A DNA stretch of 12,684 nt from GCA-003244245 sp046262495. Its GTDB lineage: Bacteria; Actinomycetota; Actinomycetes; Mycobacteriales; Pseudonocardiaceae. The stretch lies in the NCBI GenBank assembly GCA_046262495.1, contig JBHEMR010000167.1, positions 1 to 12,684 of the forward strand, in the 5' to 3' direction. Below, piece by piece: positions 6,783-12,684 of this stretch (its first letter is position 1; the number at the start of each line of letters is the position of its first letter). The position numbers and the translations under genes are program-made. The notes beneath the pieces were generated by a model, which worked only from the letters and a program-made list of their open reading frames with translations, did no database searches and was not told the DNA's origin.

Positions 6783-8210
6783 TCACGGCTCCACATCGGC
6801 GGGGGATGAGAGGGTGCCGCGGATTGCGGTGGCGGCCGCTACCAGCGGGGAGACCAGGTGAGTACGGCCACCCTTGCCTTGGCGGCCTTCGAAGTTGCGG
6901 TTGGACGTCGATGCGCAGCGTTCACCGACGGCGAGCTGGTCGGGGTTCATCCCGAGGCACATCGAGCAGCCCGCCGAGCGCCACTGCGCACCGGCCGCGG
7001 TGAACACCTCGTGTAGGCCTTCTGCCTCGGCCTGAGCCCGCACCCGCATCGACCCGGGAACCACCAGCATGCGCACCCCGTCGTGCACCCGGTGCCCGGC
7101 GAGCACCGCCGCCGCAGCCCGCAGGTCCTCGATCCGCCCGTTGGTGCAAGATCCGAGGAACACCGTGTCCACCGAGACGTCGCGCAGCGGTGTACCAGGT
7201 TGTAAGTCCATGTAGGACAGTGCCTTGCGCACCGCGAGCCGCTCGCCTGCATCGCTGATCTGCTCGGGATCGGGTACCCGTTCGGATAATGGCAAGCCCT
7301 GGCCGGGGTTGGTACCCCAGGTCACGAACGGCGTCAGCGAGTTGGCGTCGATCTCTACCTCAGCGTCGTAGGCAGCGTCGTCATCGGTGTGCAGCTCTTT
7401 CCAATACTGCATAGCCGCGTCCCACTGCGGACCCGCCGGCGCATGCGGACGGCCGGCGAGGTAGTCAAAGGTGGTGGCGTCCGGCGCGATCATCCCAGCC
7501 CGGGCTCCCGCCTCGATCGACATGTTGCAGATCGTCATTCGGGCTTCCATCGACAGCTGTTCGATCACGTTTCCGCGGTACTCCAGCACGTACCCTTGGC
7601 CTCCCCCGGTGCCGATCCGGGCGATCACCGCCAGGATGACGTCTTTACTGGTGACGCCGGCGGGCAGCGCACCATCGCGGCTATGCACGACCACCGCCAT
7701 GGTCTTGAACGGGCGCAGCGGCAGGGTCTGGGTGGCCAGCACGTGCTCCACCTCCGAGGTGCCGATGCCGAACGCCAGCGCGCCGAACGCACCGTGCGTG
7801 GAGGTGTGCGAGTCACCGCAGACCACCGTCATCCCCGGTTGGGTCAGACCCAGCTGAGGACCCACGACGTGCACGATGCCCTGTTCGACGTCGCCCATCG
7901 AGTGCAGCCGTACGCCGAACTCCGCACAGTTGCCGCGCAGCGTCTCCAGCTGGGTGCGGGAGACCTCATCGGCGATCGGCAGCTCGATGTCGGTGGTGGG
8001 GACATTGTGATCCTCAGTGGCGATCGTGAGATCGGGCCGGCGGACCGGCCGACCGCTCAACCGCAGGCCGTCGAAGGCCTGCGGGCTGGTGACCTCGTGG
8101 ATCAGGTGCAGATCGATATAGAGCAGGTCGGGCGTTGCGCTGTTGGGGTCGCCACCGCCCCGATGGACAACGTGGTCGTCCCAGACCTTCGCTGCGAGTG
8201 TGCGTCCCAT
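6783..8210 (-). CDS. leuC: 3-isopropylmalate dehydratase large subunit
   Basis: LeuC carries the [4Fe-4S] cluster and, with LeuD, catalyses the isopropylmalate isomerase step of leucine biosynthesis. The 475-aa protein has the three expected cluster ligands: C355 in GSCTNGR, and C415 and C418 in CSMCLGMNPD. Other aconitase-family signatures are present: ATEDHNVPT (64–72), CGDSHTSTHGAFG (131–143), GGGQG (202–206), TICNMSIEAGA (226–236) and SNRNFEGR (436–443). The ATG at 8210 has AGAGGG (8217–8222) 6 nt upstream; a GTG nine codons earlier is less likely. The gene is divergent from the IclR regulator across 67 bp, and a candidate operator lies in that gap. Confidence 0.97.
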   Translation of the reverse strand: MGRTLAAKVWDDHVVHRGGGDPNSATPDLLYIDLHLIHEVTSPQAFDGLRLSGRPVRRPDLTIATEDHNVPTTDIELPIADEVSRTQLETLRGNCAEFGVRLHSMGDVEQGIVHVVGPQLGLTQPGMTVVCGDSHTSTHGAFGALAFGIGTSEVEHVLATQTLPLRPFKTMAVVVHSRDGALPAGVTSKDVILAVIARIGTGGGQGYVLEYRGNVIEQLSMEARMTICNMSIEAGARAGMIAPDATTFDYLAGRPHAPAGPQWDAAMQYWKELHTDDDAAYDAEVEIDANSLTPFVTWGTNPGQGLPLSERVPDPEQISDAGERLAVRKALSYMDLQPGTPLRDVSVDTVFLGSCTNGRIEDLRAAAAVLAGHRVHDGVRMLVVPGSMRVRAQAEAEGLHEVFTAAGAQWRSAGCSMCLGMNPDQLAVGERCASTSNRNFEGRQGKGGRTHLVSPLVAAATAIRGTLSSPADVEP

Positions 8211-8277
8211 CAGTATCCCTCTGTTCGGATCTCCCACATGCTGGACATCTCATATGGCGAGAAGTTAGTATCGAGAT
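8211..8277. promoter_or_regulatory. Divergent leuC / IclR control region
   Basis: This 67-bp gap must drive both leuC leftward and the regulator rightward. It contains the rightward promoter and the inverted repeat listed separately. On the leuC side only the AGAGGG ribosome binding site is clear; no -10/-35 pair for leuC could be assigned with confidence. Confidence 0.7.
8242..8271 (+). promoter_or_regulatory. Promoter of the IclR regulator gene, probably leaderless
   Basis: A -35-like TGGACA (8242–8247, five of six matches to TTGACA) is followed after 18 bp by TAGTAT (8266–8271), which fits the TANNNT -10 of actinobacterial vegetative sigma factors. The GTG start begins 7 nt after the -10 ends, where transcription is expected to start. 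The mRNA would therefore be leaderless, as is common in mycobacteria. No ribosome binding site is visible before the GTG, which agrees. Confidence 0.65.
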
Positions 8278-8279
8278 GT
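8245..8279. promoter_or_regulatory. Candidate IclR operator (inverted repeat)
   Basis: ACATCTC (8245–8251) and GAGATGT (8273–8279) are perfect 7-bp inverted arms separated by 21 bp. A smaller repeat, TCTC (8248–8251) with GAGA (8259–8262), and the palindrome CATATG (8251–8256) lie inside. The left arm overlaps the -35 region and the right arm overlaps the predicted transcription start, so a bound regulator would block its own promoter and could affect leuC. IclR proteins related to LtbR/NdgR regulate leuCD in other actinobacteria. The operator assignment itself is inference. Confidence 0.5.
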
Positions 8280-8979
8280 GGAACAGCATAGCGGAATCGG
8301 CGTACTAGACAAGGCTGTCATGGTGCTACGGACGGTGGCCGATAACCCCTGCGGGCTGGCCGAGTTGTGCGTCCGTACCGGGCTGCCCCGGGCCACTGCG
8401 CACCGGCTGGCGGTGGGGCTGGAAGTGCACCGGTTGCTCCGTCGTGACGCTGACGGGCGGTGGCGTCCCGGGCCCGCTTTGCGCGAGTTGGGCGAGGGCG
8501 CGCTCGACCCGTTGCTCGACGCCGCGGCGATGGTGCTGCCCCGGCTGCGCGACGTCACCGGCGAAAGCGTCCAGCTCTACCGGCGCGACGGGATGGTCCG
8601 AGTCTGCGTGGCAGCCGCCGAGCCCCCGAGTGGGCTGCGGGACACCGTCCCGGTGGGAGCCCGGCTACCGATGGCTGCCGGCTCGGGGGCGAAGGTCTTG
8701 GCCGCATGGGCTGACCCGGCCACCCAACGCGCTGTGCTCGGCGAAGCCGTCTTCAGTGAGCGGACTCTGTTGGAGGTCCGTCGGCGGGGCTGGGCGCAGA
8801 GCGTGGCGGAGCGCGAGTCCGGGGTGGCCAGTGTGTCGGCGCCGGTGCGCGACGCGGCTGGCACCGTGGTTGCGGCGGTGTCGGTGTCCGGGCCGGTGGA
8901 GCGGATCGGCCGGCGTCCCGGCGTCCGTTGGGCTGCCGACCTACTTGCCGCCGCCGAGGCGCTACACAACCGGCTGTGA
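8278..8979 (+). CDS. IclR-family transcriptional regulator, probable control of leuCD
   Basis: The protein has 233 aa. Residues 6–66 form the IclR winged helix-turn-helix (GLAELCVRTGLPRATAHRLA as recognition region). The rest is the C-terminal effector-binding domain, with AAGSGAKVL (about 137–145) and VSAPVRDAAGTVVAAVSVSGP near the end. It is shorter than the usual 250–270 aa but matches the compact actinobacterial type (Rv2989 in M. tuberculosis, LtbR in Corynebacterium, NdgR in Streptomyces). Those regulators control leucine and other amino acid genes and sit divergent to leuC, as here. A GTG start with no ribosome binding site, directly after a -10 element, points to leaderless translation. 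It converges on the large NB-ARC gene with 32 bp between the stops. Confidence 0.92.
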   Translation: MEQHSGIGVLDKAVMVLRTVADNPCGLAELCVRTGLPRATAHRLAVGLEVHRLLRRDADGRWRPGPALRELGEGALDPLLDAAAMVLPRLRDVTGESVQLYRRDGMVRVCVAAAEPPSGLRDTVPVGARLPMAAGSGAKVLAAWADPATQRAVLGEAVFSERTLLEVRRRGWAQSVAERESGVASVSAPVRDAAGTVVAAVSVSGPVERIGRRPGVRWAADLLAAAEALHNRL

Positions 8980-9011
8980 GGCGTGCGCCGCAGCTAGAGC
9001 CTGTTGGCGGC

Positions 9012-12000
9012 TCAACAGCCCAGCTGGTCCATCGCCGCGCGAACAGTCTCCGCGAACGCGACGCCGAGCTCTTCAAAGATCTCAAACGCGTTGCGCCAGA
9101 GTTCGCAGGCTTGGCCGCGGTCTGCGGTATCGGAGGCGATATGACCGAGTCCCCACAGCGCCTCAGCTTCACCGCGCCGGTCAGCTAGTCGCCGGGCCAG
9201 GGTTAAAACCTGGTGGTAGTACTCACGGGCCTGGCCATGCTCCCCCACCGATCGCTCAACCTCGCCTAGACCGCGCAGCGCCGTGATCTCCCCGAACCGG
9301 TAGCCAAGTTGCCGGGCCAGGGCCAACGCCTGGGAGTGGTATTCACGGGCCTGGACATACTCGCCGACCAGCCGCTCGACGTACCCCAGGCCCCGAAGCG
9401 CCAAGACCTCACCGAACCGGTAACCGAATTGCCGGGCCAGGGCCAATGCCTGGGAGTGGTGCCCGCGAGCCTGGCCGTACTCCCCGACGGACCGCTCAAC
9501 CTCGCCCAGACCCCGCAACGCCAAGACTTCGCCGGGCCGGTCACCGAGACATCGGGCCAGGGTCACGGCCTGGGTGTGGTACTGACGGGCCAGGCCATAC
9601 TCCCCGACGAACCGTTCAACCTCGCCAAGACCCCGCAGCGCCTGTGCTTCAGCGCGCCGGTAACCGAGCTGCCTGGCCAGGGTCAAGGCCTGGGTGTAGT
9701 AGTCGCGGGCCTGACCGTGCTCGCCGACGACCCGCTGAACCTGGCCCAGCTCCCACAGCGCCAAGACCTCACCGAATCGATCACCAAGGCGTCGGGACAG
9801 GGTCAAGGCCTGGGTGTGGTACTCGCGAGCCTGGCCGTACTTCCCGACCAGCCGCTCGACGTCGCCCAGCCCCCGCAACGCCAAGACCTCACCGAATCGG
9901 TAACCCAGGTTCCGGGCCAGGGACAACGCCTCGGTGTAGTGCTCGCGGGCCTGCCCGTACTCCCCGACCAGCTGCTCAACCTGACCCAGCCCCCGCAACG
10001 CCTCGACCTCAGCACGCCGGTCACCGACATTGCGGCTCAGGGTCAAGGCCTCGGCGTGGTACTCGCGAGCCTGGCCGTATTCCCCGACCAGCTGCTCAAC
10101 CTGGCCCAACCCCCGCAGCGCTTCGGCCTCATCACGCCGGTCACCGAGGTGCCGAGCCAAGGCCAACGCCTGAGTGTGGCACTCGCGAGCCTGGACGTAC
10201 GCCCCGACCAGCCGCTCCACTTGGCCCAGCTCCCGCAGGGCCAGAATTTCACCGAATTGGTAACCGAGGTGGCGGGCCAGCACCAACGCCTGGGTGTGGT
10301 AGTCGCGAGCCCGTCCGTACTCCCCGACCAGCTGCTCAACCTGGCCCAGCCCGCGCAGCGCGTCGGCTTCAGTACGCTGGAAACCGAGCTGTCGGGCCAA
10401 GGCCAAGGCCTGGGTGTAGTACTCGCGGGCCTGGACGTACTCCCCGACTAGCCGCTCAACCTGACCCAGCCCCCGCAGCGCGTCCGCCTCACCGAATCGG
10501 TAATCGAGCTGCCGGGCGAGGGCTAACGCCTCAGTGTGGTAATTGCGGGCTTGGACGTACTCCCCAACCAGCCGCTCAGTTTGACCCAGCCCGCCCAGCG
10601 CGTCGACTTCAGCTCGCCGGTAATCGAGCTGCCGGGCCAGGGTCAACGCCTGAGTGTGGTAATTGCGGGCTTGGACGTACTCCCCAACCAGCCGCTCAAC
10701 ATAGCCCAGCCCCCACAACGCGTCGACCTCACCGCGCCGATCACCAAGGTGCCGGCAGACGGTTAAGGCTCGGCCGTGAAGATACCGGACGTCGGACCAG
10801 AAACCGAAGTCGCGGAAATGTCCAGCCAATACAGTCGCCAAGTCCGCGCCTTGCGCGGTCGAACTCATCGCTCGTACACATCCGAGCAGATTGTGCCGCT
10901 CAACAATCAGCCAAGTACGCGCCTGCGAGGCGTCAGCGAACGCCAGCACAGCATCCTGGTCGGCGCATTTACCAGGGTCGCCTGAGACATAGGGCCGAAG
11001 CAACCGGTCGGCCTCATTGATGATCGCCAGATATCTGCTGGCCAGCCGATCCACCGCCGCCGCCCGCTCGCCTGGCGGCTCTTCGGCATCGGCACGTTCC
11101 CCGGCGTAAAGGCGCACCAGGTCGTGCATTCGGTACCGCGGACCCCCAGCAACGCCCGCGACTGACAGCTGCTCCAGCAGATTGTGGTCGACCAGCTCAC
11201 GCAATAGCTGCCTTCCCCGGCCGGGTGATACATCGGCCACCGCAGCGATCACCACCGGTGTGATCTCGGGTCCGGGATGCCAGCCCAACAGGCGGAAAGC
11301 CCGACGCTGCTCAGAAGTCATGAGCTGGTAGGACCATTCGAACGCCGCTCGCACCGAAACGTGCTCAGCAATCAATGTATCCAGCGCTGCGGTCTGGTCG
11401 GCGAAGTCCGCTGCGACGTCTGCGAGGAGCTCGCCCGTGTGGTGACGCAACCACCCGGCGATGAGTCTGATCGCCAATGGCAGCCGACCGCACGCGGTCA
11501 GGATCTCCCCGACAGCCTCGCGGTCCTTGCATCGTTGCGGGCCGACCAGCTTGATGAATAGTTGTTCCGCCTCGCCCCACCCCAAGACGTCCAGCGAGAG
11601 CGGGTATGCGTCGGTCAGACCGGTCAGCTTGCGCCTGCTGGTGATCAACACAAGACAGCCAGGCGCTTCGGGGAGCAGCGGCAGCACCTGGTCGCTAGTA
11701 CGTGCGTTGTCCAGCACGATCAGCATGCGCCGCAGGTGGATATGGTGGCGCCACTGATCTTGGCGGTCGGCAAGATCGGCTTCGATCGCCTCCGGCGGCA
11801 CACCCAGTTGGAGCAGCATCTGCTCCAACGCGCCATATGCTTCGCGTGGCTGCATGCCAGGGGTATGACCAAACAGGTCAACCCAGATGCCTCCGTCCGG
11901 GTAGCGCGACGCGAACTCCTGGGCGGCATGCCGGGCGAACGCCGTCTTTCCCACTCCCGCCATGCCGTCGATTGCGTAGATGCTCACCACGGTGCCGTGC

Positions 12001-12659
12001 GGAACCTGCTCGGCAATCTGAGCGCGCAGCTCCGCCATCGGTCTGTCCCGCCCGGTGAAGTGCGTAACCTCGCCGGGCAGGCCGCCCCCCGAACGCCCCG
12101 GTGTTGGTCCGGTCAGCCGTTCACCGACAGCCGCCGGGTCAACCGCGACGATCATCTGAGGAGCCCGTGGGTCGTCGCCGCCCTGCGTAGTTGGAAGACC
12201 CTGCGCACTCGGACGACTGTTCTGCCGCGGTACCGGTAGATCCAACGAATCACCGTGGCGCAAGTCGCTGATGTCCAGAAATGCCTGCCGGTCGCAAGCC
12301 GGCATTGCTTCCAGATCGTCTACGTCGACCAGCTGGTCCCACGTGGTTTCATAGATGGCCGCCAGGATCTTCAGTGTCCGCACCGACGGCCGGACACCTC
12401 CCGTAGGCCATTTTTCATGCTCACAGATACGACTGCTCCGCATGCGGATAGTCGGGTCGCCCCTGATTCGGTCGAATCTAGTCGCGGTCTCCTCCTGGGT
12501 GAGTTCGTGGGCCAACCGCCAGGCCTCCCGGGGCCGACAGCCACAGCGCAACAAGTCCGTCACAAGTTTTTCGATGAGCTGGCGGCCGTGCAGCCCGAGC
12601 CGAACCAGACGTTCCCGCTGTTGCTCGCGGTATGCCTTACCAGCCGATCTGCGCGCCAT
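9012..12659 (-). CDS. XRE-HTH / NB-ARC (STAND NTPase) / TPR-repeat protein
   Basis: The 1215-aa protein has an NLR-like architecture. Residues about 27–118 form an XRE-type helix-turn-helix region (REAWRLAHELTQEETATRF ... SSRICEHEKWPTGG ... TWDQLVDVDDL), as found at the N-terminus of many actinobacterial STAND regulators. A Pro/Gly-rich linker (about 135–195) follows. The NB-ARC NTPase has Walker A GMAGVGKT (232–239), Walker B MLIVLDNA (312–319), the R-loop LITSRRK (338–344), GRLPLAI (391–397) and MHD (511–513), so ATP-dependent switching looks intact. After a winged-helix and linker region come 13 near-identical 40-residue TPR units (647–1166) and a degenerate capping unit. No membrane segment or toxin domain is seen, so the HTH is the only candidate output. 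Family knowledge allows transcription control or a conflict/defence sensor; the ligand is unknown. The ATG at 12659 is the only in-frame ATG, but its spacing to the ribosome binding site is long. Confidence 0.9.
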   Translation of the reverse strand: MARRSAGKAYREQQRERLVRLGLHGRQLIEKLVTDLLRCGCRPREAWRLAHELTQEETATRFDRIRGDPTIRMRSSRICEHEKWPTGGVRPSVRTLKILAAIYETTWDQLVDVDDLEAMPACDRQAFLDISDLRHGDSLDLPVPRQNSRPSAQGLPTTQGGDDPRAPQMIVAVDPAAVGERLTGPTPGRSGGGLPGEVTHFTGRDRPMAELRAQIAEQVPHGTVVSIYAIDGMAGVGKTAFARHAAQEFASRYPDGGIWVDLFGHTPGMQPREAYGALEQMLLQLGVPPEAIEADLADRQDQWRHHIHLRRMLIVLDNARTSDQVLPLLPEAPGCLVLITSRRKLTGLTDAYPLSLDVLGWGEAEQLFIKLVGPQRCKDREAVGEILTACGRLPLAIRLIAGWLRHHTGELLADVAADFADQTAALDTLIAEHVSVRAAFEWSYQLMTSEQRRAFRLLGWHPGPEITPVVIAAVADVSPGRGRQLLRELVDHNLLEQLSVAGVAGGPRYRMHDLVRLYAGERADAEEPPGERAAAVDRLASRYLAIINEADRLLRPYVSGDPGKCADQDAVLAFADASQARTWLIVERHNLLGCVRAMSSTAQGADLATVLAGHFRDFGFWSDVRYLHGRALTVCRHLGDRRGEVDALWGLGYVERLVGEYVQARNYHTQALTLARQLDYRRAEVDALGGLGQTERLVGEYVQARNYHTEALALARQLDYRFGEADALRGLGQVERLVGEYVQAREYYTQALALARQLGFQRTEADALRGLGQVEQLVGEYGRARDYHTQALVLARHLGYQFGEILALRELGQVERLVGAYVQARECHTQALALARHLGDRRDEAEALRGLGQVEQLVGEYGQAREYHAEALTLSRNVGDRRAEVEALRGLGQVEQLVGEYGQAREHYTEALSLARNLGYRFGEVLALRGLGDVERLVGKYGQAREYHTQALTLSRRLGDRFGEVLALWELGQVQRVVGEHGQARDYYTQALTLARQLGYRRAEAQALRGLGEVERFVGEYGLARQYHTQAVTLARCLGDRPGEVLALRGLGEVERSVGEYGQARGHHSQALALARQFGYRFGEVLALRGLGYVERLVGEYVQAREYHSQALALARQLGYRFGEITALRGLGEVERSVGEHGQAREYYHQVLTLARRLADRRGEAEALWGLGHIASDTADRGQACELWRNAFEIFEELGVAFAETVRAAMDQLGC
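9042..9161. repeat. Degenerate terminal TPR unit (C-cap)
   Basis: This 120-bp stretch continues the phase of the array and starts ALWGLG like the others. It then departs to a divergent sequence (HIASDTADRGQACELWRNAFEIF). It reads as an older, non-homogenised final repeat that caps the solenoid. Confidence 0.7.
9162..10721. repeat. Tandem array of 13 units of 120 bp encoding TPRs
   Basis: Thirteen head-to-tail 120-bp units, each exactly 40 codons, lie inside the NB-ARC gene. Read on the minus strand, unit 1 is 10602–10721 and unit 13 is 9162–9281. The consensus begins ALRGLGQVERLVGEY and ends LARQLGYRFGEV. Residues 1, 2, 5, 6, 12, 13, 18, 19, 28, 30 and 38 of the unit do not vary. Variation concentrates at 7, 10–11, 16, 20–24, 31, 33–37 and 40. 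There are no spacers and no frame changes. The high similarity and uniform length point to recent expansion and homogenisation, and the array should vary in copy number between strains. Confidence 0.95.
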
Positions 12660-12666
12660 GGTTCAT
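12637..12666 (-). other. Overlapping 9-codon ORF at the NB-ARC gene start
   Basis: An ATG at 12666 opens a short frame, MNHGAQIGW then TAA, that overlaps the first codons of the NB-ARC gene out of frame. It lies 5 nt from the AGGAGG core, the ideal distance. The NB-ARC ATG at 12659 lies 12 nt away, which is long. The short frame may compete for ribosomes and reduce expression of the large protein. It may also be accidental. Confidence 0.4.
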
Positions 12667-12671
12667 CTTGC

Positions 12672-12677
12672 CCTCCT
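12672..12677 (-). promoter_or_regulatory. Ribosome binding site for the NB-ARC gene or the overlapping short ORF
   Basis: AGGAGG on the minus strand is the only strong site near the start of the large gene. Its spacing favours the ATG at 12666 over the NB-ARC ATG at 12659. The promoter lies beyond the window edge. Confidence 0.7.
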
Positions 12678-12684
12678 ACGAAAC

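Noticed and set aside
8211..8237. leuC start at the GTG at 8237
   Set aside because: The ATG at 8210 has AGAGGG at 6 nt and gives the family's usual N-terminus.
7389..8291. A 300-aa plus-strand open frame antisense to leuC
   Set aside because: It is His/Arg-rich shadow sequence; leuC on the minus strand carries all catalytic motifs.
8988..9011. Possible hairpin terminator GCCGC...GCGGC between the IclR and NB-ARC genes
   Set aside because: It has only a 5-bp stem with a 14-nt loop and no U-tract, so it is not distinguishable from chance in GC-rich DNA.
9309..10451. A 380-aa plus-strand open frame with 40-residue repeats antisense to the TPR array
   Set aside because: It arises because the 120-bp unit is a multiple of three and has no stop in this antisense frame. 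It has no family signature or ribosome site and codon quality is better on the minus strand.
9162..10721. CRISPR-like or non-coding tandem repeat
   Set aside because: There are no spacers, and the 120-bp unit is exactly 40 codons in frame with the NB-ARC protein.
9446..11020. A 524-aa plus-strand open frame rich in Pro, Arg and Gly
   Set aside because: It is another antisense shadow of the same repeat array in high-GC DNA. The minus-strand NB-ARC and TPR motifs explain the bases.

Overview
The window looks like a high-GC actinobacterial chromosome, most likely Mycobacterium or a close relative. The gene order gpsA – cofC/fbiD – ppk1 – mutT1 – hupB – leuD – leuC – IclR regulator, with these orientations, is the order I recall from the M. 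tuberculosis Rv2982c–Rv2989 region. The proteins are recognisable orthologs by motif. GTG starts and third-position GC preference fit as well.

Layout. At 1–558 there is no intact gene, only debris. It holds the C-terminal end of a Cys/Met-metabolism PLP enzyme on the minus strand and the C-terminal end of an antibiotic-biosynthesis-monooxygenase-like protein on the plus strand. Their broken 5' ends face each other near 355. gpsA (minus, 559–1596) diverges from cofC (plus, 1708–2346). cofC is followed by ppk (2405–4582) and, 3 bp later, mutT1 (4586–5485). hupB, leuD and leuC (minus, 5490–8210) converge on mutT1 and form a leuCD(-hupB) cluster. An IclR-family regulator (plus, 8278–8979) diverges from leuC. 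A very large minus-strand gene (9012–12659) fills the rest.

Functions. gpsA makes glycerol-3-phosphate for phospholipids. cofC makes the guanylylated intermediate of coenzyme F420. ppk makes polyphosphate. mutT1 is a two-domain Nudix and histidine-phosphatase sanitation enzyme. leuC and leuD are the two subunits of isopropylmalate isomerase. The IclR protein is placed to control leuCD and itself from a 67-bp divergent region, where I see a good promoter, a probable leaderless GTG start and an inverted repeat.

Two things stand out. First, hupB appears broken: the HU core lacks its first helix, and the lysine-rich tail lies in a different frame (-1 shift). Second, the 1215-aa gene encodes an XRE-type HTH + NB-ARC (STAND NTPase) + 13 near-identical 40-residue TPR units, encoded by a 120-bp tandem repeat with mosaic variation. 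This is the architecture of bacterial NLR-like sensors or regulators with rapidly changing recognition repeats, and it is the best candidate in the window for an undescribed system. It sits directly beside the conserved leucine cluster, so 8980–9011 looks like a boundary between core and accessory DNA.

No tRNA, rRNA, CRISPR array, insertion sequence or convincing intrinsic terminator was seen.
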